Shown here in pieces: positions 7,438-18,414 of a stretch of DNA of 64,000 nucleotides (position 1 is the first letter of the stretch; the number at the start of each line of letters is the position of its first letter). A program made the position numbers and the translations under genes. This stretch comes from Streptomyces sp. NBC_01689. Lineage in GTDB: Bacteria > Actinomycetota > Actinomycetes > Streptomycetales > Streptomycetaceae. The stretch covers positions 2,356,001 to 2,420,000 of the forward strand of contig NZ_CP109592.1 of NCBI RefSeq assembly GCF_036250675.1, in the 5' to 3' direction. The notes beneath the pieces were generated by a model. That model saw nothing but the letters and a program-made list of their open reading frames with translations, searched no databases and was not told the DNA's origin.

Positions 7438-8838
7438 CTAGCGGTTCGCCACTGCCTGCTTGACCAGCGTCTTCCCGAAGTCCCACATCAGCCCGCCGCC
7501 GCTGTGCGCGTCGTCCATCACGGCGACGAAGGCCTCCATGAAGCGGTCCACGTCCCGCTCGCCGACGATCAGCGGCGGGATCAGCTTGATCACCTCCAGA
7601 TGGTCCCCGGAGACCTGGGTGAGGATGCGGTGCCGCTGCAACAGCGGGACCACGACCATCTGCGCGAAGAGCCCCTTGCGCGCGGCCTGCAGCATGGTCC
7701 AGCGGCTGCGGAGTTTCAGCGACTTGGGCCGCCCGAACTCGATGCCGATCATCAGCCCCCGGCCGCGGACGTCACTGAGCAGTTCGTACGTGTCGACGAG
7801 CGCCGCGAGCCGGGTCTTCAGCAGTTCACCCGTGGCCCGCGCGTTCGCGACGATCTGCTCGTTCTCCATCACCGAGAGCACGGCGAGCCCGGCCGCCATG
7901 GCCTGCGCGTTGGCCCCGAAGCTCGCCGAGTGGACGAGGACCCGGTCCATCGACGAGTAGACCTTCTTGAAGATCCAGTCCTTGCCGAGGGTGGCGCCGA
8001 CCGGGACGTAGCCCCCGGAGAGCGCCTTGGCCACGCACACCAGGTCGGGTTCCACGCCGTCCTCGTGCTGGTAGGCGTAGAAGTCCCCGGTCCGTCCCAG
8101 GCCCGTCTGCACCTCGTCCGCGATGAGCAGCGCCTTGTGCCGGTGCAGCAGCTCCTGTGCGGCGCGCAGATAGCCCGGCGGGGCCTCGTGCACGCCCTTG
8201 CCCTGGATGGGTTCGACGATGAGCCCGGCGACGTCGCCCCGCGCCAGCTCGCGGCCGAGCGCGTCGAGGTCGCCGAGCGGGACGGCGGTGTCCGGCAGCA
8301 GCGGGGCGAAGCCGTCCCGGAACCCGTCCTCGCCGTTCACGGAGAGCGACCCGGTGGTCAGGCCGTGGAAGGCGTGGGAGCAGTAGAGGATCCTCGGTCT
8401 GCCGGTGGCGCACCGGGCGAACTTCAGGGCGGTCTCCACGGCCTCCGTACCGCTGTTGGCGAAGAACACCCGGTCCAGGTGCGGGCTGTGGGTGAGCAGC
8501 TTCTCGGCCAGCAGCCCGGGCAGCGGCTGGCAGTCGAAGCGCGTCAGGTCGGCGAGCGAGGCGTCCAGGACGTCGTGCAGCGCCTGCCGGACGACGGGGT
8601 GATGGCGGCCCAGGCCCATCACCCCGAACCCGGCGAGCATGTCCAGGTAGTCGTTGCCGTCCGCGTCCCAGAAGTGCGCGCCCTCGGCCCGCTCGTAGAC
8701 CTTGTCGAAGCCGATGGTGTGCAGCATGCGCGGGAGTTGGTGGTTCAGGTACTTGGTGTGCAGCTCGTACCGCTCGGCCCCGCGCTCCGCCAGCAGCGCG
8801 CCGAGGTCGAACTCCCGCTTCCCGGAAGGGGTCGTCAT
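7438..8838 (-). CDS. hpnO: HpnO-type aminotransferase (hopanoid side chain)
   Basis: A 466-residue class-III PLP aminotransferase. The cofactor regions are [13 protein letters not shown] (128-140), [11 protein letters not shown] (241-251) and the Schiff-base lysine in VAKALSGGY (Lys271). In the hopanoid pathway HpnO aminates the ribosylhopane-derived side chain to give aminobacteriohopanetriol; position as the last gene of this operon supports that role over ornithine or acetylornithine amination. The ATG overlaps the dxs stop by ATGA. Length and motifs are intact. Reaction specificity is inferred from context. Confidence 0.85.
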   Translation of the reverse strand: MTTPSGKREFDLGALLAERGAERYELHTKYLNHQLPRMLHTIGFDKVYERAEGAHFWDADGNDYLDMLAGFGVMGLGRHHPVVRQALHDVLDASLADLTRFDCQPLPGLLAEKLLTHSPHLDRVFFANSGTEAVETALKFARCATGRPRILYCSHAFHGLTTGSLSVNGEDGFRDGFAPLLPDTAVPLGDLDALGRELARGDVAGLIVEPIQGKGVHEAPPGYLRAAQELLHRHKALLIADEVQTGLGRTGDFYAYQHEDGVEPDLVCVAKALSGGYVPVGATLGKDWIFKKVYSSMDRVLVHSASFGANAQAMAAGLAVLSVMENEQIVANARATGELLKTRLAALVDTYELLSDVRGRGLMIGIEFGRPKSLKLRSRWTMLQAARKGLFAQMVVVPLLQRHRILTQVSGDHLEVIKLIPPLIVGERDVDRFMEAFVAVMDDAHSGGGLMWDFGKTLVKQAVANR

Positions 8839-10733
8839 TCCTGTTTCTCCTTGGACAACTCGTCCTTGACGGCCAGGCAGGCCCCGATCCGCCCGGCGAT
8901 CTCGACGGGCGTGAGCCCGATGTCGGCCAGCACCTCCGCGCGCTTGGCGTGCGCAAGGAACTGCTCCGGGATCCCGAACCTCCTTACCGGTACGTCCACG
9001 TCGGCGTCCCCGAGGGCCAGCGCGACCGCCGAGCCGACGCCGGCCGCCCGGCTGTTGTCCTCGACGACCGCCACGAGCCGGTGCTCGGCGGCGAGGCCGG
9101 GCAGCGCCGGGTCGACGGGTTTGACCCAGCGGGGATCGACGACGGTGCAGGCGATCCCCCGGGCCTCCAGCAGGTCGGCGGCCTGGAGGCAGACCGGCGC
9201 CATCACGCCGACGGCCACCAGGAGGACCTGCGGGGTCTCCGCGGACCGGTGCAGGACGTCGAGGCCGCCCACCCGGTCGGTCGCCGGGACCGCCGGGCCC
9301 ACCGACTCCTTGGGGAAGCGGATCAGCGTCGGCGCGTCGTCGACGGCGACCGCCTCCCGCAGCTGGGCGCGGAGCTGGTCGGCGTCGCGCGGCGCGGCGA
9401 TCCTGAGACCCGGCACGACCTGCAGGACGGACATGTCCCACATGCCGTTGTGCGAGGCGCCGTCGACTCCGGTGACACCGGCCCGGTCCAGGACGAAGGT
9501 GACGCCGCAGCGGTGCAGGGCGACGTCCATCAGGAGCTGGTCGAAGGCTCGGTTGAGGAAGGTGGCGTAGACGGCGACGACCGGATGGAGGCCGCCGGTG
9601 GCGAGTCCGGCCGCGGAGACCGTGGCGTGCTGCTCGGCGATCCCCACGTCCCACACACGGTCCGGGAACCGCTCGGCGAACCTGCCGAGCCCCACCGGGT
9701 GCAGCATCGCGGCGGTTATCGCCACGACGTCCTCGCGCTCGGCCCCGATCCGGGCGATCTCGTCGCCGAACACCGAGGTCCAGGATGGTCCGTTGGAGGG
9801 CGCGAGCGGCTCGCAGGTCAGCGGGTCCATCACACCCACGGTGTGGAAGCGGTCCTCCTCGTGCGCGAGGGCCGGTTCGTAGCCGCGGCCCTTCTCCGTC
9901 AGGCAGTGGACCAGCACCGGCCCGTGGAAGCGCTTCGCGCGCCGCAGCGCGGACTCCACGGCCCTCGTGTCGTGTCCGTCGATGGGGCCGACGTACTTCA
10001 GTCCCAGGTCCTCGAACATGCCCTGCGGGGCGAAGGCGTCCTTGAAGCCCTTCTTGGCGCCGTGCAGGGACTCGTAGAGCGTGGCCCCGACCACAGGGGT
10101 GCGCAGCAGTACGTCCTTGCCCCAGGCCAGCACCCGCTCGTAGCCGTCCGTCGTGCGCAGGGTGGCGAGGTGGTTGGCGAGTCCGCCGATGGTCGGTGCG
10201 TAGGAGCGTTCGTTGTCGTTGACGACGATGATCAGCGGGCGGTCCTTCGCGGCGGCGATGTTGTTCAGTGCCTCCCACGCCATTCCGCCGGTCAGCGCGC
10301 CGTCGCCGATGACCGCGACGACATGGCCCTTCTCCCCCTGCACCTGACGGGCCTTGGCCAGGCCGTCCGCCCAGCCGAGCGCCGTGGAGGCGTGGCTGTT
10401 CTCGATGATGTCGTGCTCGGACTCCTCGCGCGAGGGGTAGCCGGACAGGCCGCCCTTGCCCCGCAGCTTGGAGAAGTCCTGACGTCCCGTCAGCAGCTTG
10501 TGCACATAACTCTGGTGACCGGTGTCCCACAGGATGCGGTCGACGGGTGACTCGAAGACCCTGTGGAGTGCGATGGAGAGTTCCACCACCCCCAGATTGG
10601 GCCCGAGATGTCCACCGGTCCTGGTGACCGCGTGCACCAGGAACTCCCGGATCTCATCGGCCAGTTCACCGACCTCCGCCTCGGACAGCGCCTTCAGGTC
10701 GCGTGGTCCCCGGATGCTCTCCAGAATCGTCAC
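8835..10733 (-). CDS. dxs: 1-deoxy-D-xylulose-5-phosphate synthase
   Basis: A 632-residue thiamine-diphosphate enzyme that condenses pyruvate and glyceraldehyde-3-phosphate, the first step of the MEP pathway. The TPP-binding motif GDGALTGG...NN lies at about 143-157, and catalytic histidines occur in GGHLGPN (His42) and DTGHQSY (His73). The transketolase pyrimidine-binding and C-terminal domains follow, with AEQHA about two-thirds along. It lies inside the hopanoid operon, 28 bp after ispG and overlapping hpnO by 4 bp, so it is probably a pathway-dedicated copy raising isoprenoid flux; streptomycetes usually have a second housekeeping dxs elsewhere. Confidence 0.95.
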   Translation of the reverse strand: MTILESIRGPRDLKALSEAEVGELADEIREFLVHAVTRTGGHLGPNLGVVELSIALHRVFESPVDRILWDTGHQSYVHKLLTGRQDFSKLRGKGGLSGYPSREESEHDIIENSHASTALGWADGLAKARQVQGEKGHVVAVIGDGALTGGMAWEALNNIAAAKDRPLIIVVNDNERSYAPTIGGLANHLATLRTTDGYERVLAWGKDVLLRTPVVGATLYESLHGAKKGFKDAFAPQGMFEDLGLKYVGPIDGHDTRAVESALRRAKRFHGPVLVHCLTEKGRGYEPALAHEEDRFHTVGVMDPLTCEPLAPSNGPSWTSVFGDEIARIGAEREDVVAITAAMLHPVGLGRFAERFPDRVWDVGIAEQHATVSAAGLATGGLHPVVAVYATFLNRAFDQLLMDVALHRCGVTFVLDRAGVTGVDGASHNGMWDMSVLQVVPGLRIAAPRDADQLRAQLREAVAVDDAPTLIRFPKESVGPAVPATDRVGGLDVLHRSAETPQVLLVAVGVMAPVCLQAADLLEARGIACTVVDPRWVKPVDPALPGLAAEHRLVAVVEDNSRAAGVGSAVALALGDADVDVPVRRFGIPEQFLAHAKRAEVLADIGLTPVEIAGRIGACLAVKDELSKEKQE

Positions 10734-10761
10734 GCTCGGGCCCCCTCTCGGTCCGTGCTGA

Positions 10762-11919
10762 TCAACTCACGGTGACGGCCGGTTCCCCGGACCCGACGCC
10801 GTCGTTCTCCATCTGCTCGGCGATCTTCATGGCTTCCTCGATGAGGGTCTCGACGATCTTCGACTCGGGCACGGTCTTGATGACCTCGCCCTTGACGAAG
10901 ATCTGCCCCTTGCCGTTGCCGGAGGCGACCCCCAGGTCCGCCTCCCGCGCCTCCCCGGGGCCGTTGACGACGCAGCCCATGACCGCGACGCGCAAAGGGA
11001 CCTCCATCCCCTCCAGACCGGCGGTGACCTCGTCGGCCAGCTTGTAGACGTCCACCTGGGCGCGCCCGCAGGACGGGCACGAGACGATCTCCAGTCGCCG
11101 CTGCCGCAGGCCCAGCGACTCCAGGATCTGGATACCGACCTTGCACTCCTCGGCCGGCGGCGCGCTCAGCGAGACCCGGATGGTGTCCCCGATGCCCTCG
11201 GACAGCAACGCCCCGAAGGCCACGGCGGACTTGATGGTCCCCTGGAACGCCGGTCCGGCCTCCGTGACGCCCAGGTGGAGCGGGTAGTCACAGGCCGCCG
11301 CCAGTTGCCGGTAGGCGTTGACCATGACGACCGGGTCGTTGTGCTTCACCGAGATCTTGAGGTCCCGGAACCCGTGCTCCTCGAAGAGGGACGCCTCCCA
11401 CAGCGCCGACTCGACGAGCGCCTCCGGCGTCGCCTTCCCGTACTTCTGGAGCAGCCGCCGGTCCAGCGAGCCCGCGTTCACGCCGATCCGGATGGGGATG
11501 CCCGCCTGGGAAGCGGCGCGCGCGATCTCCTTCACCTTGTCGTCGAACTGCTTGATGTTGCCCGGGTTCACCCGGACCGCGGCGCAGCCGGCGTCGATGG
11601 CCGCGAAGACGTACTTGGGCTGGAAGTGGATGTCCGCGATCACCGGGATCTGCGACTTGCGGGCGATCGTCGCGAGGGCGTCCGCGTCGTCCTGCGTGGG
11701 GCAGGCGACGCGGACGATCTGGCAGCCGGACGCGGTGAGTTCCGCGATCTGCTGCAAGGTGGCGCCGACGTCCGACGTACGCGTCGTCGTCATCGACTGC
11801 ACGGAGACGGGTGCTCCTCCCCCGACCGCCACCGGTCCGACCTGGATCCGCCGTGACACACGGCGTTCCGCGATCGGTCGGACCGGCACCTCGGGGAGGC
11901 CCAAGGAAACGGCGGTCAT
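10762..11919 (-). CDS. ispG: 4-hydroxy-3-methylbut-2-enyl-diphosphate synthase
   Basis: A 385-residue [4Fe-4S] enzyme (GcpE) converting MEcPP to HMBPP, the penultimate MEP step. The TIM-barrel N-terminus has [10 protein letters not shown] and [12 protein letters not shown]. The C-terminal cluster domain contains [10 protein letters not shown] and [11 protein letters not shown], giving the three iron-sulfur cysteines; the conserved Glu of NGPGE is also present. The ATG start is four bases after the hpnH stop, which indicates co-translation. As with dxs, inclusion in the operon implies a dedicated isoprenoid-supply role. Confidence 0.95.
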   Translation of the reverse strand: MTAVSLGLPEVPVRPIAERRVSRRIQVGPVAVGGGAPVSVQSMTTTRTSDVGATLQQIAELTASGCQIVRVACPTQDDADALATIARKSQIPVIADIHFQPKYVFAAIDAGCAAVRVNPGNIKQFDDKVKEIARAASQAGIPIRIGVNAGSLDRRLLQKYGKATPEALVESALWEASLFEEHGFRDLKISVKHNDPVVMVNAYRQLAAACDYPLHLGVTEAGPAFQGTIKSAVAFGALLSEGIGDTIRVSLSAPPAEECKVGIQILESLGLRQRRLEIVSCPSCGRAQVDVYKLADEVTAGLEGMEVPLRVAVMGCVVNGPGEAREADLGVASGNGKGQIFVKGEVIKTVPESKIVETLIEEAMKIAEQMENDGVGSGEPAVTVS

Positions 11920-11923
11920 GACG

Positions 11924-12946
11924 TCACCCGCGGCTTTCCGTGAACGTCTCGCGGGCGGCGCGCAGGGACTCCTTGAGGGACCCCATGGTGGCGAGGACGG
12001 CGGTCGGCTCGTAGCCGCAGTGCGCCATGCAGTTGGCGCACCGGTCGTCCTTGCCGCGGCCGTAGGAGTCCCAGTCGGTCTCCTCCAGGAGCTGCTTGTA
12101 CGTCTGCACGTACCCGTCGCTCATCAGGTAGCAGGGCTTCTGCCAGCCGAAGAGCGAGTAGCTCGGAATCGCCCACGCGGTGCACGGGAAGTCGACCTTG
12201 CCCTCCAGGAAGTCCAGGAAGAGCGGGCTCTGGTTGAGCCGCCAGCGGCGCCGGTTGCCGCCCGCGAAGGCCTTCTTGAACAGTTCCCGGGTCTGCTGGA
12301 CGCCGAGGAAGTGCTCCTGGTCGGGAGCCTTCTCGTAGGCGTAGGCGGGCGAGAGCATCATCTCGTCGACCTTCAGGTCGTCGTTGAGGTAGTTGAGGAC
12401 CTCGATGACGGTCTGCGGGGTGTCGGTGTTGAAGAAGGTCGAGTTGGTGGTGACCCGGAAGCCGCGCCGCTTGGCCTCCTTGATGGCCTCGACCGCCTCG
12501 TCGAAGACGCCTTCCTTGGCCACGGACTCGTCGTGCCGCTCACGCAGCCCGTCGATGTGCACGGCCCACGCGAAGTACGGCGAGGGCTTGAACTTGTCCA
12601 TCTTCTTGCGCAGCAACATCGCGTTGGTGCACAGGAAGACGAACTTCTTCTTGGCCACCAACTGCCGCACGATCTCGTCGATCTGCGGGTGCATCAGAGG
12701 TTCGCCGCCCGCGATGGACACCATCGGGGCGCCGGACTCCAGTACCGCGCCCACCGCCTGGGCCACCGGCATCCGCTGCTTCAGCACGCCCGCGGGGTGC
12801 TGGATCTTGCCACATCCCTCGCATGCGAGATTGCACGCGAAGAGGGGTTCCAACTCGACAATCAGCGCGAACTTGTCCCGCTTCCTGAGTTTCTGTTCAA
12901 ACAGGTATGCAGCGACCTTCATGGACTGCCGAAGCGGCATGGCCAT
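11924..12946 (-). CDS. hpnH: Adenosyl-hopene transferase HpnH (radical SAM)
   Basis: A 340-residue radical-SAM enzyme that adds a 5'-deoxyadenosyl group to diploptene to start the C35 hopanoid side chain. The cluster motif is CNLACEGC, i.e. Cx3Cx2C, at Cys38, 42 and 45, preceded by the ELEPLFAC context typical of HpnH. A C-terminal DUF3463 region contains CMAHCG near residue 310. The ATG at 12946 follows GGAGGTGAG and was chosen over an upstream in-frame ATG at 12985, which would lie inside hpnG. The gene begins 5 bp after hpnG. Confidence 0.93.
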   Translation of the reverse strand: MAMPLRQSMKVAAYLFEQKLRKRDKFALIVELEPLFACNLACEGCGKIQHPAGVLKQRMPVAQAVGAVLESGAPMVSIAGGEPLMHPQIDEIVRQLVAKKKFVFLCTNAMLLRKKMDKFKPSPYFAWAVHIDGLRERHDESVAKEGVFDEAVEAIKEAKRRGFRVTTNSTFFNTDTPQTVIEVLNYLNDDLKVDEMMLSPAYAYEKAPDQEHFLGVQQTRELFKKAFAGGNRRRWRLNQSPLFLDFLEGKVDFPCTAWAIPSYSLFGWQKPCYLMSDGYVQTYKQLLEETDWDSYGRGKDDRCANCMAHCGYEPTAVLATMGSLKESLRAARETFTESRG

Positions 12947-12951
12947 CTGGC

Positions 12952-13593
12952 TCACCTCCGAGGGAGCAGCAAAGAACGGTGCCATTCAAAGAAAGCGGGA
13001 AGGATGGCACGGAGAACACGGAAAGCTGATATTCCACCGCGCACCGTGCCGATACGGACGAGTTCATGTTCTGGAGCGTCCACGACCACCCGGACGGCCG
13101 CAACCGGACGTGGACCCGCGCGGACGGCGCTGTGCAGCGTGGCCGCGGACTCCATGTCGACCGCGATGGCGCCGGTCGCGAACAGGTCCGACCGTTCGTG
13201 ACCGCGGACGACGTGATCGGAGCCGGTGAGCGGCCCCGTGTGGACGGTGCGCCCGGGCGCGGCGCGCGCCAGCTCCTTGACCAGCAGTTCGGTGCCCGCG
13301 CACGGGGTGCTGCCGTGCGGGTCGCGGGTCTCCTCGGCGACCACCAGGTCGCCGGGGTGCATGCCCGGGGCGAGCCCCGCGCAGAACCCGGTGGCCAGGA
13401 CGGCCGCCCCGCGCAGATCCGGTCCGGCGAGGGCCCGGGTGAGCGCGAGCTCGGCGGCCCTGGGTCCCATGCCGGTGCGCAGGACGGTGACGGGCCCGTC
13501 GGAACCGCTCCGGTCGCCGGTGCGCAGGGCGAGGTGCTCGATGCCGAGCGCACAGGCGATCAGCAGCGGCGCCGCTTCGGGCTTGGTGCTCAT
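12952..13593 (-). CDS. hpnG: Hopanoid nucleoside phosphorylase HpnG
   Basis: A 213-residue member of the purine-nucleoside phosphorylase/MTA-SAH nucleosidase superfamily. It removes adenine from adenosylhopane to give phosphoribosyl/ribosylhopane. Visible family features are the glycine-rich TGMGPRAAELA near residue 41, GFCAGL, and the ribose-binding VDMESAA motif around 165. The ATG overlaps the shc stop by one base (TGATG). The protein is short and lacks a clear adenine-binding Asp in the usual place, as in other HpnG proteins I remember. Context strongly supports the assignment. Confidence 0.87.
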   Translation of the reverse strand: MSTKPEAAPLLIACALGIEHLALRTGDRSGSDGPVTVLRTGMGPRAAELALTRALAGPDLRGAAVLATGFCAGLAPGMHPGDLVVAEETRDPHGSTPCAGTELLVKELARAAPGRTVHTGPLTGSDHVVRGHERSDLFATGAIAVDMESAATLHSAVRAGPRPVAAVRVVVDAPEHELVRIGTVRGGISAFRVLRAILPAFFEWHRSLLLPRR

Positions 13594-15596
13594 CAACCCC
13601 CCTTGACCTCGATGAACGGCTCGCCGTTGACATAGCGGCCGAGCGCGGTGAGCGGGAAGACCTGCCGGTAGAGGTGGTAGTTGATCGAGAAGTCCCACGG
13701 GAACCCGGTGCCGGTGAAGTACGGCTCGTCCCAGGAGCCGTCCGCCAGCTGGGTCTCCGCGAGCCAGGCGACGCCGCGCTCCACCGCCTTGGAGTCGCGC
13801 TCCCCGGCCGCGAGCAGCGCGAGGAGCGCCCACCCGGTCTGGGAGGCGGTCGAGGCGCCCCGGCCGCTCCATTCGGCGGCGTCGTCGTAGGAGCGCAGGT
13901 CCTCGCCCCAGCCGCCGTCCTCGTTCTGGACGGTCTCCAGCCAGCCGACCGCCCGGCGGATCGCCGGGTGCGAGGCGGGCAGACCGGCGGCCGCCAGTGC
14001 GGGCACCACCGACCCCGTGCCGTAGATGTAGTTGACGCCCCAGCGCCCGAACCAGGAGCCGTTCGGCTCCTGTTCGGCGAGCAGCCACTCGATGCCCCGG
14101 CGGGTACGCGGGTCGTGCGCGAGGCCCTCCACCGCGAGCATCTCGACCACGTGCGCGGTGACGTCCGCCGACGGCGGGTCGATCACCTCGCCGAAGTCGC
14201 AGAACGGCAGCCGGTTGGGGAAGGAGCTGGTGTTGTCGACGTCGAACGCACCCCAGCCGCCGTCCTTCGACTGCATGCCCAGGTTCCAGCGCACTCCGCG
14301 CCCGATCGCCTTCTCGACGCGTTCCGGGTCGTGATGGCGCACGCGGCGCAGCGCGAGGACCACCTCGGCGGTGTCGTCGATGTCGGGGTAGTTGTCGTTG
14401 TGGAACTCGAACGCCCAGCCGCCGGGCGGGAGATGGGGGCGCTTCACCGACCAGTCGCCGGGTCTGACGATCTCCTCGCCGAGCATCCAGTCCGCGGCCT
14501 TGACCAGTTGCGGGTGATCGGCGGGCAGGCCCGCGTCGGCGAGCGCGATGGTGGCCAGGCAGGTGTCCCAGACCGGCGACTGGCAGGCCTCGATCATCCG
14601 GGCGCCGTCCTCGCGCCAGACCGTGAAGCGTTCCAGGGACTCCAGTCCGGCGCGCATCACGGGGTGTTCGAGGTCGTAGCCGAGCAGGTGCAGCGCGATG
14701 ACCGAGTACACCGCGGGCGGCTGGATGCCGCCCCAGCAGCCGTCGTTCTCCTGCCGTTCGATGATCCAGCGTGCCGCCGCGTTCATCGCGGCCCGGCGCA
14801 GCGGTCCCGGCGCGACCTTGCGGTACTGGTGCAGCGCCTTGTCCAGCCGCTGGAAGACGCCGTCCCAACTCGCCATGGGGGCGATGGGCCCGACCGGGTT
14901 CGGGTGGTCCGGGTCGGTGTGCAGCTCGTCCAGCGGGAACGGCGCGGGCCGCACCGGGCGCTTCGCCGAGACGATGGTGAGCGGCACGATCGTCTGCCGT
15001 GCCCAGCACCCGAAGTCGTAGATGTTGAGCGGCATCCACTTCGGGAAGTAGATGAGTTCCGGCGGGAGTTCGGGGAGGTCGTCCCACTTCCACCAGCCGA
15101 ACAGGGCGAGCCAGATGCGGGTGAAGACGCGGGCCGAGGCGATGCCGCCCCGTTCCCGCACCCAGGCGGCGGCCTTCGTCATGTGCGGCGCTTCGGGGGC
15201 GTCCCCGGTCAGCCGCAGGGCGACATACGCCTCGACGGTGGCGGAGAGGTCGCCCGGACCGTTGTAGAACGTGGCCCAGGCGCCGTCCGCGCGCTGCTCT
15301 CCGCGGATGAACAGGCCGGCGGCGTGGGTGGTCTTCTCGTCGCGGATGCCCAGGAACTGACGCAGCAGCAGGTCCTCGGCGTCCATGGTGACGTTGGTCT
15401 CGAGGTCGCCCTTCCACCAGCCCTCGGCGTCCTGCCGTGCGAGCAGGTGGTCGACGGCACGCTCTATGGCGATCTTGGCGACGTCTCGGGTCTCGACCGT
15501 CCCGGCCGCCACGGGAGTCGTCTCTGGATGGGTTTCGCTGGCCGCGGCAGCCCGGGGCGGCACGGCCCCGGTGCTTCCGTCGGTCGTCGCTGTCAT
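13593..15596 (-). CDS. shc: Squalene-hopene cyclase
   Basis: A 667-residue class-II triterpene cyclase converting squalene to hopene/hopanol at the membrane. The catalytic acid motif DIDDTA is at 405-410. QW repeats are spread through both alpha-barrels (for example QDAEGWW near 55-61, QENDGCWGG near 282-290, QSKDGGWGAFD, QNEDGGWGED, QLADGSWDE). The length matches the family (630-680). The N-terminal 35 residues are Ala/Thr-rich and variable. The ATG follows AAGGGGAA. A 149-bp gap separates it from the prenyl synthase gene upstream, the largest in the operon. Confidence 0.96.
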   Translation of the reverse strand: MTATTDGSTGAVPPRAAAASETHPETTPVAAGTVETRDVAKIAIERAVDHLLARQDAEGWWKGDLETNVTMDAEDLLLRQFLGIRDEKTTHAAGLFIRGEQRADGAWATFYNGPGDLSATVEAYVALRLTGDAPEAPHMTKAAAWVRERGGIASARVFTRIWLALFGWWKWDDLPELPPELIYFPKWMPLNIYDFGCWARQTIVPLTIVSAKRPVRPAPFPLDELHTDPDHPNPVGPIAPMASWDGVFQRLDKALHQYRKVAPGPLRRAAMNAAARWIIERQENDGCWGGIQPPAVYSVIALHLLGYDLEHPVMRAGLESLERFTVWREDGARMIEACQSPVWDTCLATIALADAGLPADHPQLVKAADWMLGEEIVRPGDWSVKRPHLPPGGWAFEFHNDNYPDIDDTAEVVLALRRVRHHDPERVEKAIGRGVRWNLGMQSKDGGWGAFDVDNTSSFPNRLPFCDFGEVIDPPSADVTAHVVEMLAVEGLAHDPRTRRGIEWLLAEQEPNGSWFGRWGVNYIYGTGSVVPALAAAGLPASHPAIRRAVGWLETVQNEDGGWGEDLRSYDDAAEWSGRGASTASQTGWALLALLAAGERDSKAVERGVAWLAETQLADGSWDEPYFTGTGFPWDFSINYHLYRQVFPLTALGRYVNGEPFIEVKGG

Positions 15597-15745
15597 GGCT
15601 TCCCCTTCGTGCAGTGGTACGTCTCTGCTGTGGGTCCGCCGTCGGCCGGTGTGTCGCTCTCGTGGATCCCCGGTCCGGTACGGAACGAAGGACCCGGGGA
15701 AGACGCCGGCCGGCGACTACGCGAGGTTTATTCGACCGATAGTGA

Positions 15746-16813
15746 TCATCTCTTCCGTACGACGACGAAGTCGGCGAGCGCCACGAGTTCGGCCCGCACC
15801 CGGTCGGGCATCTCGACGGCGTTCAGGGCCTCGATGGCGATGGTGTGCTGACGGCGTGCCTCCTGGGCGGTCCACTCGCGGCCGCCCGCCTCCTCGATGA
15901 GCGCGGCGCGGGCCGCGAACTCCTCCTCGGAGAAGTTCTCGAAGTCGCTGGCCTTGGCGTCCTCGGCCAGCAGCCGGCCGAGCCGTTCCGAGGCGGGCCC
16001 GCCCGCGGCGAGCGCCGCCACGACCGGCAGGGACTTCTTGCGCTGGCGCAGATCACTCCAGGTCTGCTTGCCGGTGGCCTCCGGGTCGCCCCAGATGCCG
16101 AGGAGGTCGTCGACGGCCTGGAAGGCCAGTCCGAGGTGGTAGCCGTACCGCTCCAGGGTGTCGGCGGTGCGGTCGTCCGCGCCGCCGAGGACCGCGCCGA
16201 TCGAGCAGGCGCAGGCGAGCAGGGCGCCCGTCTTGTTGCCCTCCATCTCCAGGCACTCCTCGACGCTGACCCGGTCGCGGTGCTCGTAGGAGATGTCCTG
16301 TGCCTGGCCGTCGATGAGGGCGCGGGTGGCGGTGGTCAGGCGGCGGGTGGCGCGGCCGGCCTCGGCGGTGCCGAGTTCGAGGAGGATCTCGTTGGCCAGC
16401 GCGAACAGGGCGTCGCCGACCAGGATCGCCTGGGCGGGGCCGTGCACCTTCCAGACGGTGTCGCGGTGACGGCGCTGCTCGTCGCCGTCCATCAGGTCGT
16501 CGTGCAGCAGCGAGAAGTTGTGCACCAGCTCCACCGCGACCGCGCCGGGCACGCCGACCTCCGGAGCGGCCCCGGCGGCCTGCGCGGACAGCACGGCCAG
16601 CGCCGGGCGCACCGCCTTGCCGCCGTCGCCGTCGGCGGGGTTGCCCGCCGCGTCGATCCAGCCGAAGTGGTAGGCGGCGACCGTGTCCATGGGCGACGCC
16701 AGACGGTCGACGGCCGCTTTCAGCACCGGTGTGGCCAGGGTCCGGCCGCGCTCCAGGAGCGCGGTCACGTCCACCGCGTCGGCAGCCGATTCGGCCGGGG
16801 GCACAGTGGGCAC
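15746..16813 (-). CDS. Polyprenyl (farnesyl) diphosphate synthase
   Basis: A 355-residue all-helical trans-prenyltransferase making the FPP precursor for squalene. The first aspartate-rich motif is DDLMD (105-109). The second is DDLLGIWGD (from 235), where the fifth position is Gly instead of Asp, as in several actinobacterial enzymes. The GTG at 16813 is preferred because GAGGAG lies six bases upstream; another in-frame GTG at 16876 overlaps the hpnE stop as GTGA and would add 21 residues. Product chain length is inferred from operon context (hpnC/D/E need C15), not from residues upstream of the first motif. Confidence 0.88.
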   Translation of the reverse strand: MPTVPPAESAADAVDVTALLERGRTLATPVLKAAVDRLASPMDTVAAYHFGWIDAAGNPADGDGGKAVRPALAVLSAQAAGAAPEVGVPGAVAVELVHNFSLLHDDLMDGDEQRRHRDTVWKVHGPAQAILVGDALFALANEILLELGTAEAGRATRRLTTATRALIDGQAQDISYEHRDRVSVEECLEMEGNKTGALLACACSIGAVLGGADDRTADTLERYGYHLGLAFQAVDDLLGIWGDPEATGKQTWSDLRQRKKSLPVVAALAAGGPASERLGRLLAEDAKASDFENFSEEEFAARAALIEEAGGREWTAQEARRQHTIAIEALNAVEMPDRVRAELVALADFVVVRKR

Positions 16814-16872
16814 AGTCTCTCCTCTTGTTGCGGTACCGGGGGTGCGGGGGTCCACCGCGCGCTGCTCGACCC

Positions 16873-18414
16873 TCACCTGAGTCCACCTCGCGGTGAAGCG
16901 CCGGTTCCCGCCGGTGTCCGGCCGGACGCCGGGGGTGCGTCCCCCGGCAGGGTGCGGGCCGTCTCCTCGAACCGGAGGAGGTGATCGCGCGGCCGGCCCA
17001 GGGCGCCCAGTGCGGCTGCCGCCGCAACGGCACCGCTGCGGACCGCGCTCTCCATGGTCGCGGGCCACCCGGTGGCGGTCCACGCGCCGGCCAGATACAG
17101 GCCGGGAGCCTTGGTACGGGCGCCGGGCCGCAGCCGCCCGACGCCGGGGGCGGGGGCGAACGTCGCGGTGCGCTCCCGGGTCACGAAGAAGTCCTTCACC
17201 TCCGCGTCGCGGGCGGCGGGCAGCAGCCGCTCCAGCTCCGGCAGATAGCGCTCGCGCAGCACGGCGACGGGCTCCTCGATCTCCAGCTGCGCGGCCGACT
17301 GGGACAGGGCCAGGTACTGCCCCTCCCGCAGCCCCGACGCCTCGGTGCGGTCGAAGACCCACTGCACCGGCGAGCCGAGCGCGGCGAAGAACGGACGGGT
17401 GAGCACCTTGCGGTCGTAGACCACGTGGACGTTGAGGATCGGCGCGTCGCCGATCTCCAGGAGCCGCTCGGGGGCGTCCAGGGCGCCCGCCGGCAGCAGA
17501 TCGTGCGCCTCGCGCTGGGGCACGGCGAGCACCACGGTGTCCGCGTCGAGTGTCTCGCCGGGAACCTGAACGCTCCAACGCCCGTTCTCGTGTCGGGAGA
17601 TGGAGGTGACTCGTGTACGGACCTCGGTACGGACGCCCGCGGAGCCGAGCGCCTTGCGGGCCAGCGTGTCGTGCAGTTCGCCCAGCGGGACGCGTGCCCA
17701 GCCGATGTCGGCCGCGCCCGGGTCGGACAGCAGACCGGTCTTGAACACCATCGCGGCGAGCCCGAGCGAGGAGTCTCCGGCCACCGCGTTGAGGGTGGCG
17801 ACCCCCACGAGGTCCCACAGTGCCTCGACGGCACGCTCCGACTGACCGTGCGCGGCGAGCCAGCTGCCGAAGTCCTGGTCGTCGAGCGCCGGGTCGTCCA
17901 GGTCGAGCGCCTTGAGCGCCAGAGCGGCACGGCCGACCTTGGCGCGCTCGGTGAGCGAGAGATGCTGATAGGTCGCCAGGCTGCGCGCGAGATGCAGGGG
18001 CACCGGCAGCGCGGTGCGGCCGATTCTCCCGAGCCGCCGTCCCGGGGTGCCGTCCGCGTCGAGAACGGGCACGTCGAGACGATCCTGCAGCGGTGCCAGC
18101 GAGGTCGCGTCGATGCGGTCGAGGAACCACCGGTAGGCGGTGCAGCAGCGCAGGAACACGTGCTGGCCGTTGTCGACGGTGAGCTCGCCGCGCCGGAAGG
18201 AGAAGGCCAGCCCGCCGAGCCGCGGTCTGCCCTCCAGCAGCGTCACGCGCACCCCGGCGTCGGCGAGCGAGAGCGCGGCGGTGATCCCGGCGAGCCCGCC
18301 ACCGACCACCACGGCGGACGTGCCCGTCCCGGCCGTGCCCGCGGACGTGCCGGCACGGTCCGGGCCGACCGGACCGTCCGCGCCCGGCTCCCCCGGCTGC
18401 GTGGCCTCGCTCAT
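16873..18414 (-). CDS. hpnE: Hydroxysqualene dehydroxylase HpnE
   Basis: A 513-residue FAD-dependent amine-oxidase/phytoene-desaturase-like enzyme that reduces hydroxysqualene to squalene in the HpnC/D/E route. The dinucleotide-binding motif VVVGGGLAGI is near residues 36-45, followed by LLEGRPRLGGLAFSF. The C-terminal FAD motif is YLAGAWTATGWPATMESAV. The ATG follows GGGGGAGGGCGC and overlaps the stop of the 46-aa gene by ATGA. The N-terminal 30 residues are Gly/Thr-rich and probably disordered. Confidence 0.93.
   Translation of the reverse strand: MSEATQPGEPGADGPVGPDRAGTSAGTAGTGTSAVVVGGGLAGITAALSLADAGVRVTLLEGRPRLGGLAFSFRRGELTVDNGQHVFLRCCTAYRWFLDRIDATSLAPLQDRLDVPVLDADGTPGRRLGRIGRTALPVPLHLARSLATYQHLSLTERAKVGRAALALKALDLDDPALDDQDFGSWLAAHGQSERAVEALWDLVGVATLNAVAGDSSLGLAAMVFKTGLLSDPGAADIGWARVPLGELHDTLARKALGSAGVRTEVRTRVTSISRHENGRWSVQVPGETLDADTVVLAVPQREAHDLLPAGALDAPERLLEIGDAPILNVHVVYDRKVLTRPFFAALGSPVQWVFDRTEASGLREGQYLALSQSAAQLEIEEPVAVLRERYLPELERLLPAARDAEVKDFFVTRERTATFAPAPGVGRLRPGARTKAPGLYLAGAWTATGWPATMESAVRSGAVAAAAALGALGRPRDHLLRFEETARTLPGDAPPASGRTPAGTGASPRGGLR

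Noticed and set aside
6649..9570. A 973-codon plus-strand frame opposite the XRE, hpnO and dxs genes
   Set aside because: It is antisense to three well-supported genes and has no recognisable domain.
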